64,000 nt of DNA, taken from the NCBI RefSeq assembly GCF_003545815.1, contig NZ_PDUW01000003.1:248001-312000 (forward strand), written 5' to 3'. Position numbers and translations under genes: made by a program. Source of the DNA: Pusillimonas caeni (lineage in GTDB: Bacteria > Pseudomonadota > Gammaproteobacteria > Burkholderiales > Burkholderiaceae_B). The notes under the pieces were generated by a model, which saw only the letters and a list, made by a program, of their open reading frames with translations, was not told where the DNA came from and searched no databases. Shown here piece by piece: positions 35,544-41,633 of this stretch. Each line of letters begins with the position of its first letter. The first letter of the stretch is position 1.

Positions 35544-35572
35544 AAATTACACTGTATAAAAACACAGTACAA
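35544..35572 (-). promoter_or_regulatory. LexA-box promoter facing the 73-aa gene
   Basis: On the minus strand, TTGTAC (complement of 35567-35572) and TAATTT (complement of 35544-35549) are 17 bp apart. Between them lies CTGT-ATAAAAAC-ACAG at 35552-35567, an exact match to the SOS-box core CTGT-N8-ACAG. LexA would repress it until DNA damage. Transcription would start near 35537. Confidence 0.7.
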
Positions 35573-35581
35573 GGCGTAACT

Positions 35582-35601
35582 GGTGGATAACCTGTGGATA
35601 G
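35582..35601 (+). promoter_or_regulatory. Pair of DnaA-box-like sequences
   Basis: GGTGGATAA (35582-35590) and TGTGGATAG (35593-35601) each differ by one base from the DnaA box TGTGGATAA and are 11 bp apart in the same orientation. They lie in a gene-free stretch, next to GGATAGGCGATAGGG repeats. A replication role is possible, but two one-mismatch boxes are weak evidence. Confidence 0.3.
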
Positions 35602-35692
35602 ATTGCGCTGGGCCCGATAGGGTGCGGGAAACGGATAGGCGATAGGGAAAACCCTACTCAGAACGAGCGGGGCGGATCAGGGGAGGGCAGGC

Positions 35693-35717
35693 AAAAGAAA
35701 ACCCGCCGAAGCGGGTT
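35693..35717 (-). terminator. Intrinsic terminator after the Gln-rich small gene
   Basis: On the minus strand AACCCGC-TTCG-GCGGGTT is followed by TTCTTTT (35693-35700). It lies 44 bp downstream of the stop of the 51-aa gene. Confidence 0.85.
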
Positions 35718-35760
35718 GTTGACCGCCCCTCGACACGAGAGGCGTTGGTGCGCAATTGAC

Positions 35761-35916
35761 TTACTTATTGCTTTGGTGCTGCTCGGACTTTTGTCCGGGC
35801 TGAGCTTGACCGGGCTTTTGCTCGTCTTGATGCTGGCCAGTTTTCTTCTGGTCCTGCTGGCCGGGGGCTTGTTGCTTTCCGGGCTGGTTGGGTTGGTTCG
35901 ATTGATTTTGTGTCAT
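35761..35916 (-). CDS. 51-aa Gln/Pro/Lys-rich low-complexity protein
   Basis: ATG 35916 has CTGGAGTATTACC upstream, and the frame ends at 35761 before a good terminator. The protein (MTQNQSNQPNQPGKQQAPGQ and so on) is about one third Gln with Pro, Gly, Lys and His and no hydrophobic residues: a fully disordered peptide. The opposite-strand hydrophobic frame is its shadow. Function unknown. Confidence 0.65.
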   Translation of the reverse strand: MTQNQSNQPNQPGKQQAPGQQDQKKTGQHQDEQKPGQAQPGQKSEQHQSNK

Positions 35917-36018
35917 GGTAATACTCCAGTGAGTGTTCGGTCCGCGCCTCTCAGAATGATTCGGCTGCGGCTTAAGTGGTTAGGGTAGGGCAGCATGTCT
36001 GCCGGGCCGTACTGCAGC

Positions 36019-36198
36019 TTAATAGGGCAGGCCGGGAAATTTCTCTTTCATCAAGCGAAGGATTCGGCGGCGAACTTGTACCCGCCTTTTGCTATGGCCG
36101 ATTTCGTCAGCCTGCGATGGCGGATTTGGCGGGGTATCCATATCCATCGCCTTTTGTTCGGGCTGCGGAATTCTTAAGAAGGGGAAAAGATATGTCAT
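36019..36198 (-). CDS. 59-aa basic small protein
   Basis: ATG 36198 has TTGGAGCCATC upstream. The product begins MTYLFPFLRIPQPEQKAMDM, has a Pro-rich linker and a strongly basic C-terminus (HSKRRVQVRRRILRLMKEKF). It lies upstream of the Gln-rich gene in the same direction, and the two may share a transcript. Nucleic-acid binding is conceivable; not claimed. Confidence 0.55.
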   Translation of the reverse strand: MTYLFPFLRIPQPEQKAMDMDTPPNPPSQADEIGHSKRRVQVRRRILRLMKEKFPGLPY

Positions 36199-36441
36199 GA
36201 TGGCTCCAAGAGCGTCCTAGCGGATTCGCGTCACATCTGAGCTAGGATTATTTCCCTTGGCGAATCATTGCGGCTTCGATGAAACCGGTGTGCAAAGGGC
36301 GCATGCGAGGTGCACGCTTTAAGAGGGGAGGAAGCTCGGCTCGGTGTGTCGTGGTGTGTCGCCGCTTCCTTAGCTGATAAATTCAGTGTGGGGCCCGCAG
36401 CGAATTAAAGATAGCGTTACTTTGTATCTCTTGTTACTGGC
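36199..36441. other. Gene-free stretch, promoter region of the small minus-strand genes
   Basis: No supported frame is present. It contains an inverted repeat TCCTAG (36215-36220) / CTAGGA (36242-36247) and the direct repeat GTGTGTCG (near 36343-36360). A promoter for the two small leftward genes should be here; no convincing -35/-10 pair was picked. Confidence 0.35.
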
Positions 36442-36467
36442 AAAAGAAAACCCGGCGCGGGGCCGGG
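36442..36467 (-). terminator. Intrinsic terminator downstream of the AlbA_2-type gene
   Basis: On the minus strand CCCGGC-CCCGC-GCCGGG is followed by TTTTCTTTT (36442-36450). It ends the transcript of the 36596-37987 gene after the tandem repeat array. Confidence 0.8.
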
Positions 36468-36473
36468 CTCGGT

Positions 36474-36576
36474 CACCGGTGGTGGACTTCACCGGTGGTG
36501 GACTTCACCGGTGGTGGACTTCACCGGTGGTGGACTTCACCGGTGGTGGACTTCACCGGTGGTGGACTTCACCGGT
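36474..36576. repeat. Tandem array: 16-bp unit, six full copies plus a partial
   Basis: The unit CACCGGTGGTGGACTT starts at 36474 and repeats exactly every 16 bp through 36569, then continues with CACCGGT at 36570-36576. Each unit contains the 8-bp palindrome CACCGGTG. The copies are identical, which suggests recent expansion. The array lies in the 3' untranslated part of the minus-strand AlbA_2-type gene, between its stop and its terminator. The 16-bp period is not a multiple of 3, so it is not coding. Confidence 0.95.
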
Positions 36577-36595
36577 AGCTGGTAAAGAAATGCTT

Positions 36596-37987
36596 TTAAT
36601 CTTCGGAAGGCGATGTGATCGTTCGCCATGCAGAAGCGCTGCCTCGCTTGCCGGGAACTTTCTCGATCAAGCCGCGAGCTTGCAGATCAAGGAAAACCTG
36701 TTTTACGACGTTTTCTGACCCGATCCCCGTTAATTCACGAACGATTCGATTCGATATTTCCGAATTGGTCTCTAAGTATGTCATAACCACATCGTGAGGG
36801 GAGGCAAGTGGTGTATGGCGTATGTGAACGACAACGGAATTGTTTAGCTCTTCTATTTCTGGCGGCTGGAGTTGTAGCTTCTTCATCGCCTCAAAAGCTG
36901 TATTCAGGCCCTCGCCTACATCCTTGTTTGGAGGATCCGGGAATTTATTGATCAACCTCACGATTTTCGGGTTTCGTGCGAACTGCTCGTTGAGGATGTT
37001 TTCCTTCGTTATGTGGCCAGGCAGCCTCCCCGGGCTTTCTACCTCAATTCTGTTGTCAAAGATGCGAACATGAACGTCCGCGGGAACGCTGTAGTCTCGA
37101 TGCAAAACGGCATTTGTGATGATCTCATGCAGCGTGTCGTCGGGGTAGGCGATCTTCTCAAGACCATTGGGCCCTAACTTGCTAATCCCTTCGACCACTT
37201 CTTTGGTCTTATTCACTGCGGCCTTTATTAGGTCGTATATACAGCCCTCAATCGTGAGCGGGTCGAAAGCTAAACTATCCCTGCTGCCACTGCCCTTCGT
37301 TTGATATCTATAGACTTTTATTGCCGATCGTTTTGGAAGAATTGCTTGTGGTTCGTCTGCGAACAACATTACCCCGGCTACAGTCGGCCCAGCAGGTATC
37401 AATAGATTCTGCTTCTTTAGCCATTCTTCCGGTTCTGACCTTGGCAGCGCGTGCAGCATGAAACTCAAGGTTGATAGAGAGTTCGTGATCACTTGCTGGC
37501 CAACGGCGACAGCGTTATCCTCAAACGAGATGACACCCTTTTCCATCTCAAGTCTACGAAGAGCGTCATTCGATTCGACTGGAAGATTCTGAGCGCCCTT
37601 TCTTACGTATGCTTTGCCATCGCTTGCTTTTACAATACCGGGCGTCTTGAATACTATGAGATGCAGAAGTAAGCCAGGCTTAGAATCGACTACCAAGAAT
37701 GTAGATTCGTAGTGATTCCCAAGCGGGAGCATGTCTTCAATGACTTGGAATACTGCATTTGTGCTTTCCATGTCGTCATAGCCAGCCCAATATCGACTTT
37801 TCTCTTCTGCTTTGTCTTCGCCGATTCCGACCAATATCTCACCGCCGGCAGAATTACAAAAGGCCGAAATGGTCTTAGTGAGTTTCGCGGGCGCTATGTC
37901 GCTATGCTTGAGATCAAAGTAAGGGCCTTCTTCCGCAGAAAGGTACCGGTTCAGATCATCCTCGGTAATTCGTTTTTTTTCAGTCAT
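36596..37987 (-). CDS. AlbA_2 (Schlafen-like) domain protein with GHKL-type ATP-binding region
   Basis: The 463-residue protein has an N-terminal AlbA_2/Schlafen domain (EGPYFDLKHSDIA, CNSAGGEILVGIGED, YVRKGAQNLP), a central HATPase_c_4-type region (DTLHEIITNAVLHRDYSVPADVHVRIFDNRIEVESPGRLPG) and a C-terminal winged helix (REL..IGSENVVKQVFLDLQARGLIEKV). Such proteins are often annotated as RecG-like regulators; related ones occur in phage-defence loci. Base composition is lower in GC than its neighbours, it has its own terminator and no partner gene, so it looks like a cargo (moron) gene. Confidence 0.85.
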   Translation of the reverse strand: MTEKKRITEDDLNRYLSAEEGPYFDLKHSDIAPAKLTKTISAFCNSAGGEILVGIGEDKAEEKSRYWAGYDDMESTNAVFQVIEDMLPLGNHYESTFLVVDSKPGLLLHLIVFKTPGIVKASDGKAYVRKGAQNLPVESNDALRRLEMEKGVISFEDNAVAVGQQVITNSLSTLSFMLHALPRSEPEEWLKKQNLLIPAGPTVAGVMLFADEPQAILPKRSAIKVYRYQTKGSGSRDSLAFDPLTIEGCIYDLIKAAVNKTKEVVEGISKLGPNGLEKIAYPDDTLHEIITNAVLHRDYSVPADVHVRIFDNRIEVESPGRLPGHITKENILNEQFARNPKIVRLINKFPDPPNKDVGEGLNTAFEAMKKLQLQPPEIEELNNSVVVHIRHTPLASPHDVVMTYLETNSEISNRIVRELTGIGSENVVKQVFLDLQARGLIEKVPGKRGSASAWRTITSPSED

Positions 37988-38146
37988 CCATCAATCTCCA
38001 TTACCACAGCCGCTGACTATCAGCCGGCGAGGCAGCGCCAACCCCTAAAATGCGCTCCAGGCCATCGCGCCCCAGTCCTCACATCCCCACATCAAACTAA
38101 ATTCTTGTTACTTGGCGCCGAAAAGTGACCTCTCACTAAAAGATGG

Positions 38147-38503
38147 CTAGTCTTTTTTGATGTCCAGGCTTACCGCATCTGCGGAATGCAGGATGGCTCG
38201 TTCGAGTTTGGCCCTCTGTCCATCGTCCAGTGATCGAACCTTATTTTCGTCAATCGAAGTGAACGGCCATGCAGCGCCGACTTCGTTGGACGACTTTACA
38301 TTGGCCTGGGCCGCAGTGCCTGGAAATGGCTCCCTGAACTCAGTGATCTCAGCGATCTTTATCAACTGGTCAAGGCTTGCCTCATGGTTGCCTTTTTCCC
38401 ACGCCCAGACATTCCCTTTGGACATGCCCATACGATCCCCCAGTTGTTGCTGGGTGAGTTTTGCGTGTAGGCGTGCGGCCTTAATCCATCCCTTCATGTC
38501 CAT
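38147..38503 (-). CDS. Phage repressor, XRE/CI-like, without a peptidase domain
   Basis: The 118-residue protein has an N-terminal XRE helix-turn-helix (ARLHAKLTQQQLGDRMGMSKGNVWAWEKGNHEAS) and only about 55 more residues. No S24/LexA-type Ser-Lys self-cleavage domain can fit. It is divergent from the Cro-like gene, with three operators between them, so it should be the prophage repressor. A start 6 nt downstream (38497) is possible; no RBS is seen for either, so leaderless translation may apply. Confidence 0.85.
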   Translation of the reverse strand: MDMKGWIKAARLHAKLTQQQLGDRMGMSKGNVWAWEKGNHEASLDQLIKIAEITEFREPFPGTAAQANVKSSNEVGAAWPFTSIDENKVRSLDDGQRAKLERAILHSADAVSLDIKKD

Positions 38504-38512
38504 ATATCGAGT

Positions 38513-38576
38513 GTAAAGAAAATCTGTACAGATCGGGTCTATATAATCTTGACTTTAATGTCTAGAAAAACTAGAC
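38513..38576. promoter_or_regulatory. Right operator cluster: three 17-bp repressor sites
   Basis: Sites are GTAAAG-AAAAT-CTGTAC (38513-38529), GTCTAT-ATAAT-CTTGAC (38537-38553) and the perfect dyad GTCTAG-AAAAA-CTAGAC (38560-38576), at starts 24 and 23 bp apart. They match the left cluster. A 12-bp palindrome ATCTGTACAGAT (38523-38534) overlaps the repressor-proximal site. The cluster covers the divergent promoters of repressor and Cro-like genes. Confidence 0.8.
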
Positions 38577-38577
38577 T
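38549..38577 (+). promoter_or_regulatory. PR-like promoter of the Cro-like gene
   Basis: TTGACT (38549-38554) and TAGACT (38572-38577) are 17 bp apart, overlapping the two gene-proximal operators. The predicted start, about 7 nt after the -10, falls on the A of the ATG at 38584, so the message would be leaderless; no Shine-Dalgarno is present. Confidence 0.65.
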
Positions 38578-38583
38578 GTGTGC

Positions 38584-38835
38584 ATGAATACCAAACCTCA
38601 GATACATCCACTGGTAGAAGCGGCCCAAAAATTCGGCTCCGAGGCTGCGCTTGCTCGTGCTCTTGGAGTCAGTCGAGGCGCCCTTAACCAATGGAAGAAG
38701 GAAGGGCGCGAAGTGCCGGCGGAGCATGCCCCTGAAATCGAGAAACTCACCGGCGTGCCGTGCGAGAGCCTGTGCCCATCGGTTCGCTGGGCCGTGGTTC
38801 GTCGTTCCCAACTCAAAGAGGCAGAGCATGTGTAG
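38584..38835 (+). CDS. Cro/YdaS-like antirepressor-type DNA-binding protein
   Basis: Taken from ATG 38584 (a GTG at 38578 is in frame); 83 residues. The helix-turn-helix FGSEAALARALGVSRGALNQWKKEG matches YdaS/Cro-type proteins. It is the first gene of the rightward operon and should compete with the repressor at the shared operators to favour lytic growth. Confidence 0.85.
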   Translation: MNTKPQIHPLVEAAQKFGSEAALARALGVSRGALNQWKKEGREVPAEHAPEIEKLTGVPCESLCPSVRWAVVRRSQLKEAEHV

Positions 38836-39190
38836 CTGGCTGACGCTCACTCAATCGGTCTCGTTGCTGATTATCGCGGTGATCTTGTGCTTGGCGCTGA
38901 ACCAAGCCCCATCCCTGTGGAAGCAGATGCGGGCGGAGCTGTCCGAGCAGTTGGATCGGAGCGCCAAGGACAGTTTCACGGGCGATGAAGAGAAGGGGAC
39001 GTTCGTCATCCAATACTCGCCCGGTCTACGGCTCGTTGTTGACGACAGTGATCCCAACGAAACCAGGATCGGCATCTTTAAGGCGGATCTTAGCGCCAGG
39101 GGATCGGCATCTGAAAGCGAAGTCCGATCCGACGGTCATAACGAACTCGACCACGTCACCGGAGCCCGTAATGATTTCAACTCGCGTTGA
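38828..39190 (+). CDS. Membrane-anchored phage protein, 120 aa
   Basis: ATG 38828 overlaps the end of the Cro-like gene (8 nt), in keeping with coupling. The N-terminus TQSVSLLIIAVILCLALNQ is one membrane helix, followed by a charged soluble part. Its 3' half overlaps a plausible minus-strand gene (39026-39262); at most one of the overlapping halves may be important. No family recognised. Confidence 0.55.
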   Translation: MCSWLTLTQSVSLLIIAVILCLALNQAPSLWKQMRAELSEQLDRSAKDSFTGDEEKGTFVIQYSPGLRLVVDDSDPNETRIGIFKADLSARGSASESEVRSDGHNELDHVTGARNDFNSR

Positions 39191-39262
39191 CGTCGGAACG
39201 TTGTTGTGTAGGCGGGTCGTTTTCCCGACCTGCGGTTCGATCTCATGCCATTCATCGCTCAT
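39026..39262 (-). CDS. Possible antisense small protein, 78 aa
   Basis: ATG 39262 has AAAGGACTGGCC upstream. The protein begins MSDEWHEIEPQVGKTTRLHN and has alternating beta strands (TRVEIITGSGDVVEFVMTVG), a natural-looking sequence. It overlaps the plus-strand gene at 38828-39190. Orientation is against the rightward operon, so it would be silent or expressed from its own promoter. Confidence 0.4.
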   Translation of the reverse strand: MSDEWHEIEPQVGKTTRLHNNVPTSTRVEIITGSGDVVEFVMTVGSDFAFRCRSPGAKIRLKDADPGFVGITVVNNEP

Positions 39263-39329
39263 GGCCAGTCCTTTATCGAAGGTTTCTAAGTGTGGAAGCT
39301 TCGATTCTAACGATTCAGGACTGGCCACC

Positions 39330-39557
39330 CTAATGCACCGTCACCGCCCCAGCGTCTCCCGCTCCCCATTGATGGTTGAGCACCAGCCGATGGTAGACCG
39401 CTTCGATGTGGTCGTCGGTCGGATCCGCGAAGGATCGATAGGCCAGATTCACGGCCCGCTCAAAAAGGCCGTCGCAAATGTATTCGTCCATCCCCAGAGT
39501 GTGGCCCAGCGACAGGGGCGGGGGAATTCGTACTTTCCGAGCGTTGTTTTTGTCCAT
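39330..39557 (-). CDS. Small minus-strand protein in the rightward region, 75 aa
   Basis: From ATG 39557 the frame gives MDKNNARKVRIPPPLSLGHT, followed by a helical part LFERAVNLAYRSFADPTDDHIEAVYHRLVLNHQWG that reads like a real folded protein. No overlapping plus-strand gene competes. No strong RBS. It may form a pair with the 78-aa gene downstream. Confidence 0.5.
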   Translation of the reverse strand: MDKNNARKVRIPPPLSLGHTLGMDEYICDGLFERAVNLAYRSFADPTDDHIEAVYHRLVLNHQWGAGDAGAVTVH

Positions 39558-39625
39558 GGCGAGACTTTAAGCCGCGCCGCGCGACAGCGAAACACTGAAA
39601 TTCAGCGCAGTTCAAGGTATCCAAT

Positions 39626-40144
39626 ATGACGTGCCGATACACAAATACCGATTGGCTGGACGTTCTCTACAACAGCGTGCGCGACACAAAGGGTGGACTC
39701 GTCGACGCGGCCCGATTCTTGACAGAGCGTCGTGGAAAAAGCATCCACCCCGAAACGCTACGCGCAAGACTACGCCGCGAGAAGGGCGAGGCAATCAGTG
39801 TCGAGATGGCGTTGCTTCTGTCCGAATGGATGGAAGAGAAGGCCGGCGGAGCAGAGTATGCGCGTGACTGGTTGCAGGCCTTGTGCGCATCCGAGGGGCT
39901 GCACGTCGATGCAGTCCCGCCTGCGCCGGCTGGTGGCTGGAAATGCGAGGCAGCAGCGCTGCAATCCAAGTTCCTCGACATCAGCATGCTCATCGGTCAG
40001 ATCGCTGGCGTGACGTCCGAGGCAGTTGCCGACGGCGCCATTAACCAGGCCGAGGCTGACAAGCTTGTTCCGCTGCTGCGTGATGCTCGAGTCATTCTGC
40101 ACCGCATGGAGCGCAACGCGCTTCGGGCGGCGAAGGGGGAGTGA
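39626..40144 (+). CDS. CII-like phage regulatory protein
   Basis: The 172-residue protein has an N-terminal HTH-like part (NSVRDTKGGLVDAARFLTERRGKSIHPETLRARLRREKGEAISVEMALLLSEWME) like the CII (CP76) family of 186-type phages, then an Ala-rich helical half. It sits after the Cro-like gene and before replication genes, the usual place of cII. It probably helps the lysogeny decision. Confidence 0.7.
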   Translation: MTCRYTNTDWLDVLYNSVRDTKGGLVDAARFLTERRGKSIHPETLRARLRREKGEAISVEMALLLSEWMEEKAGGAEYARDWLQALCASEGLHVDAVPPAPAGGWKCEAAALQSKFLDISMLIGQIAGVTSEAVADGAINQAEADKLVPLLRDARVILHRMERNALRAAKGE

Positions 40145-40554
40145 TGGAGCGCCAAGTGTTCAACCTCGTGAGCCCGATGGTGCGCCGGAACGCCGCCCAG
40201 GCGATCGCGCAGGCCCCCGAAGGCTACCGCTGCGAAATCAAGCCCAAGACGCGGTCCTTGGCTCAGAACGACATGCTGTGGTCAATCCTGACGGATATCA
40301 GCCGCCAGGTCGAGTTCGTTGTCAACGGCGCCCTGGTCAAGGTGTCACCCGAAGAGGTGAAAGACATTCTCACGGCAGGCCTGCGCCGTGAGACCCGGAT
40401 GGCGATGGGTATCGATGGCGGAATGGTCCTGCTGGGCCAGCGCACCAGCAAGATGACGGTTCGGCAGATGACGGAGCTTATCGAATTGGCGCATGCATTC
40501 GGCACGCAACGCGGCGTCGAGTGGTCGCCTACGAGCTTGGGGAGGGATCAATGA
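40144..40554 (+). CDS. ninB: NinB-like recombination protein
   Basis: The start is ATG 40144 (GTG 40141 is in frame but lies in the previous stop region); 136 residues. Motifs: YRCEIKPKTRSLAQNDMLWSILTDISRQV, LTAGLRRETRMA and TELIELAHAFGTQRGVEWSP, all typical of NinB (lambda Orf), a ssDNA-binding recombination mediator. It overlaps the previous stop and the next start. Confidence 0.9.
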   Translation: MERQVFNLVSPMVRRNAAQAIAQAPEGYRCEIKPKTRSLAQNDMLWSILTDISRQVEFVVNGALVKVSPEEVKDILTAGLRRETRMAMGIDGGMVLLGQRTSKMTVRQMTELIELAHAFGTQRGVEWSPTSLGRDQ

Positions 40555-40682
40555 AGTTCTCGCTGATCTTTTTCATGCTGGCCTCAATATACGCAGCGCC
40601 ACACATAGATATATGGGTGGCAATAGCGATCGGGCTGTGGTGTTTAGGCATGGCTATTTACTGTATGTGGAGGGAGGAATGA
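40551..40682 (+). CDS. 43-aa two-helix membrane microprotein
   Basis: ATG 40551 overlaps the ninB stop and its stop overlaps the start of the YbcO-like gene, coupling both ways. The product MKFSLIFFMLASIYAAPHID then WVAIAIGLWCLGMAIYCMW has two hydrophobic segments. Function unknown; too short for most automatic gene calls. Confidence 0.55.
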   Translation: MKFSLIFFMLASIYAAPHIDIWVAIAIGLWCLGMAIYCMWREE

Positions 40683-41182
40683 GCCTCTGGAACTCCACAT
40701 TCAAGAACCCCGGCAAGCCCATGCAGCGCAAGACCGCTCTGCGCGCCGCCAAGCCGATGCAGCGCTCGAGCAAACGCAAACACAAGACCGAAGGGCACCA
40801 CGACCAGAAGATGCTGGATGCCTGTCGTGGTCAGTCCTGCTACCTGCTCGTACCTGGCGTATGCCCACGCATACCGAAAGACCCGACCGTGGTCGATTGT
40901 CACGGCAATTGGGCCGATACGGGCAAAGGGATGGGGCTGAAAGCGCAAGACAAATATTCGGTGCCCGGCTGTGCGGGGTGCCATTACTGGCTGGATTTCG
41001 GAACGACCGCGACCCGCGAAGAGAAGAGGGCGGTGTTCTTTGACGCGCTGCGCCGGTGGGAACCGGTGCGGGCTGCCATCTTGGACGAATCTGACAAATG
41101 TAATTTGGCCCTGGTTCAAAATACATTTCCGCATCGCCAGGCCACTATGGATTCATCCGCACGAATTCAGGAGGTCGCATGA
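40679..41182 (+). CDS. YbcO/DUF1364-like nuclease
   Basis: Started at ATG 40679 (MSLWNSTFKNPGKPMQRKTA); 167 residues. The centre CRGQSCYLLVPGVCPRIPKDPTVVDCHGNWADTGKGMGLKAQDKYSVPGCAGCHYWLD has the CHxxW, GKGMG and C-xx-CH elements of the DUF1364/YbcO family of phage HNH-like nucleases. It is in the nin-like recombination block with NinB and RusA. Confidence 0.85.
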   Translation: MSLWNSTFKNPGKPMQRKTALRAAKPMQRSSKRKHKTEGHHDQKMLDACRGQSCYLLVPGVCPRIPKDPTVVDCHGNWADTGKGMGLKAQDKYSVPGCAGCHYWLDFGTTATREEKRAVFFDALRRWEPVRAAILDESDKCNLALVQNTFPHRQATMDSSARIQEVA

Positions 41183-41556
41183 ACGGCCAACAACTCGCCG
41201 ACATTGGCATCGAGACGGCACGGCAGCACGCCGAGGCAGTGACAACCAGCTGGACGGAGCTCGTTATGGCTCGTCTGGAAGCATGGGCGCCGCGCCAGCA
41301 CGAACCTTTCGCTTTGGAAGACTTCCGCTTTCACATCGAGCGGCACTTCGAAGAGCTAATCCCGCCCAGCCCGAATGCTTGGGGTGTCATAGGCCGTCTT
41401 GGTGTTAGCCGCGGCATCCTGAAGCCCACGCGCGAATACCGATCGGCGCGCAGCCCGGGCACACATGGGCATCCCGTGCCCACATATACCGCAGCCCAAA
41501 AACAAAACCCGGCAACCGCGCCAACGGTTCCGGGCCTTTCAAATGCACACGTCTGA
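41179..41556 (+). CDS. Hypothetical phage protein, 125 aa
   Basis: An N-terminal helical domain (FALEDFRFHIERHFEELIPPSPNAWGVIGRLGVSRGILKPTREY) resembles small proteins that follow YbcO-like genes and have a VRR or DUF-like helical core. The C-terminus is disordered. No catalytic motif. It overlaps the previous stop by 4 nt. Confidence 0.65.
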   Translation: MNGQQLADIGIETARQHAEAVTTSWTELVMARLEAWAPRQHEPFALEDFRFHIERHFEELIPPSPNAWGVIGRLGVSRGILKPTREYRSARSPGTHGHPVPTYTAAQKQNPATAPTVPGLSNAHV

Positions 41557-41570
41557 AGGAGGTATGTGCA

Positions 41571-41633
41571 ATGAACGCAATGATTTTAAGTGGTTATGAC
41601 TACGCTTACAAGAGCCGAGGAGCGAGTCAATGA
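41571..41633 (+). CDS. 20-aa leader-type ORF coupled to the GIY-YIG gene
   Basis: ATG 41571 has a perfect AAGGAGG 8 bp upstream and encodes MNAMILSGYDYAYKSRGASQ. Its stop overlaps the next start (ATGA), while that gene has no strong RBS beyond GAGCGAG. It may exist to couple translation rather than as a functional peptide. Confidence 0.5.
   Translation: MNAMILSGYDYAYKSRGASQ

Noticed and set aside
35716-35988. Plus-strand hydrophobic ORF of 90 codons (rich in Leu, Val and Gly)
   Set aside because: It is the antisense of the Gln/Pro-rich 51-aa gene: CAG/CAA codons read as Leu/Val on the other strand. It has no RBS and crosses the minus-strand gene's start.
36474-36576. Possible CRISPR array
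   Set aside because: Units are 16 bp, directly adjacent and without variable spacers; no cas genes are nearby. It is a simple tandem repeat.
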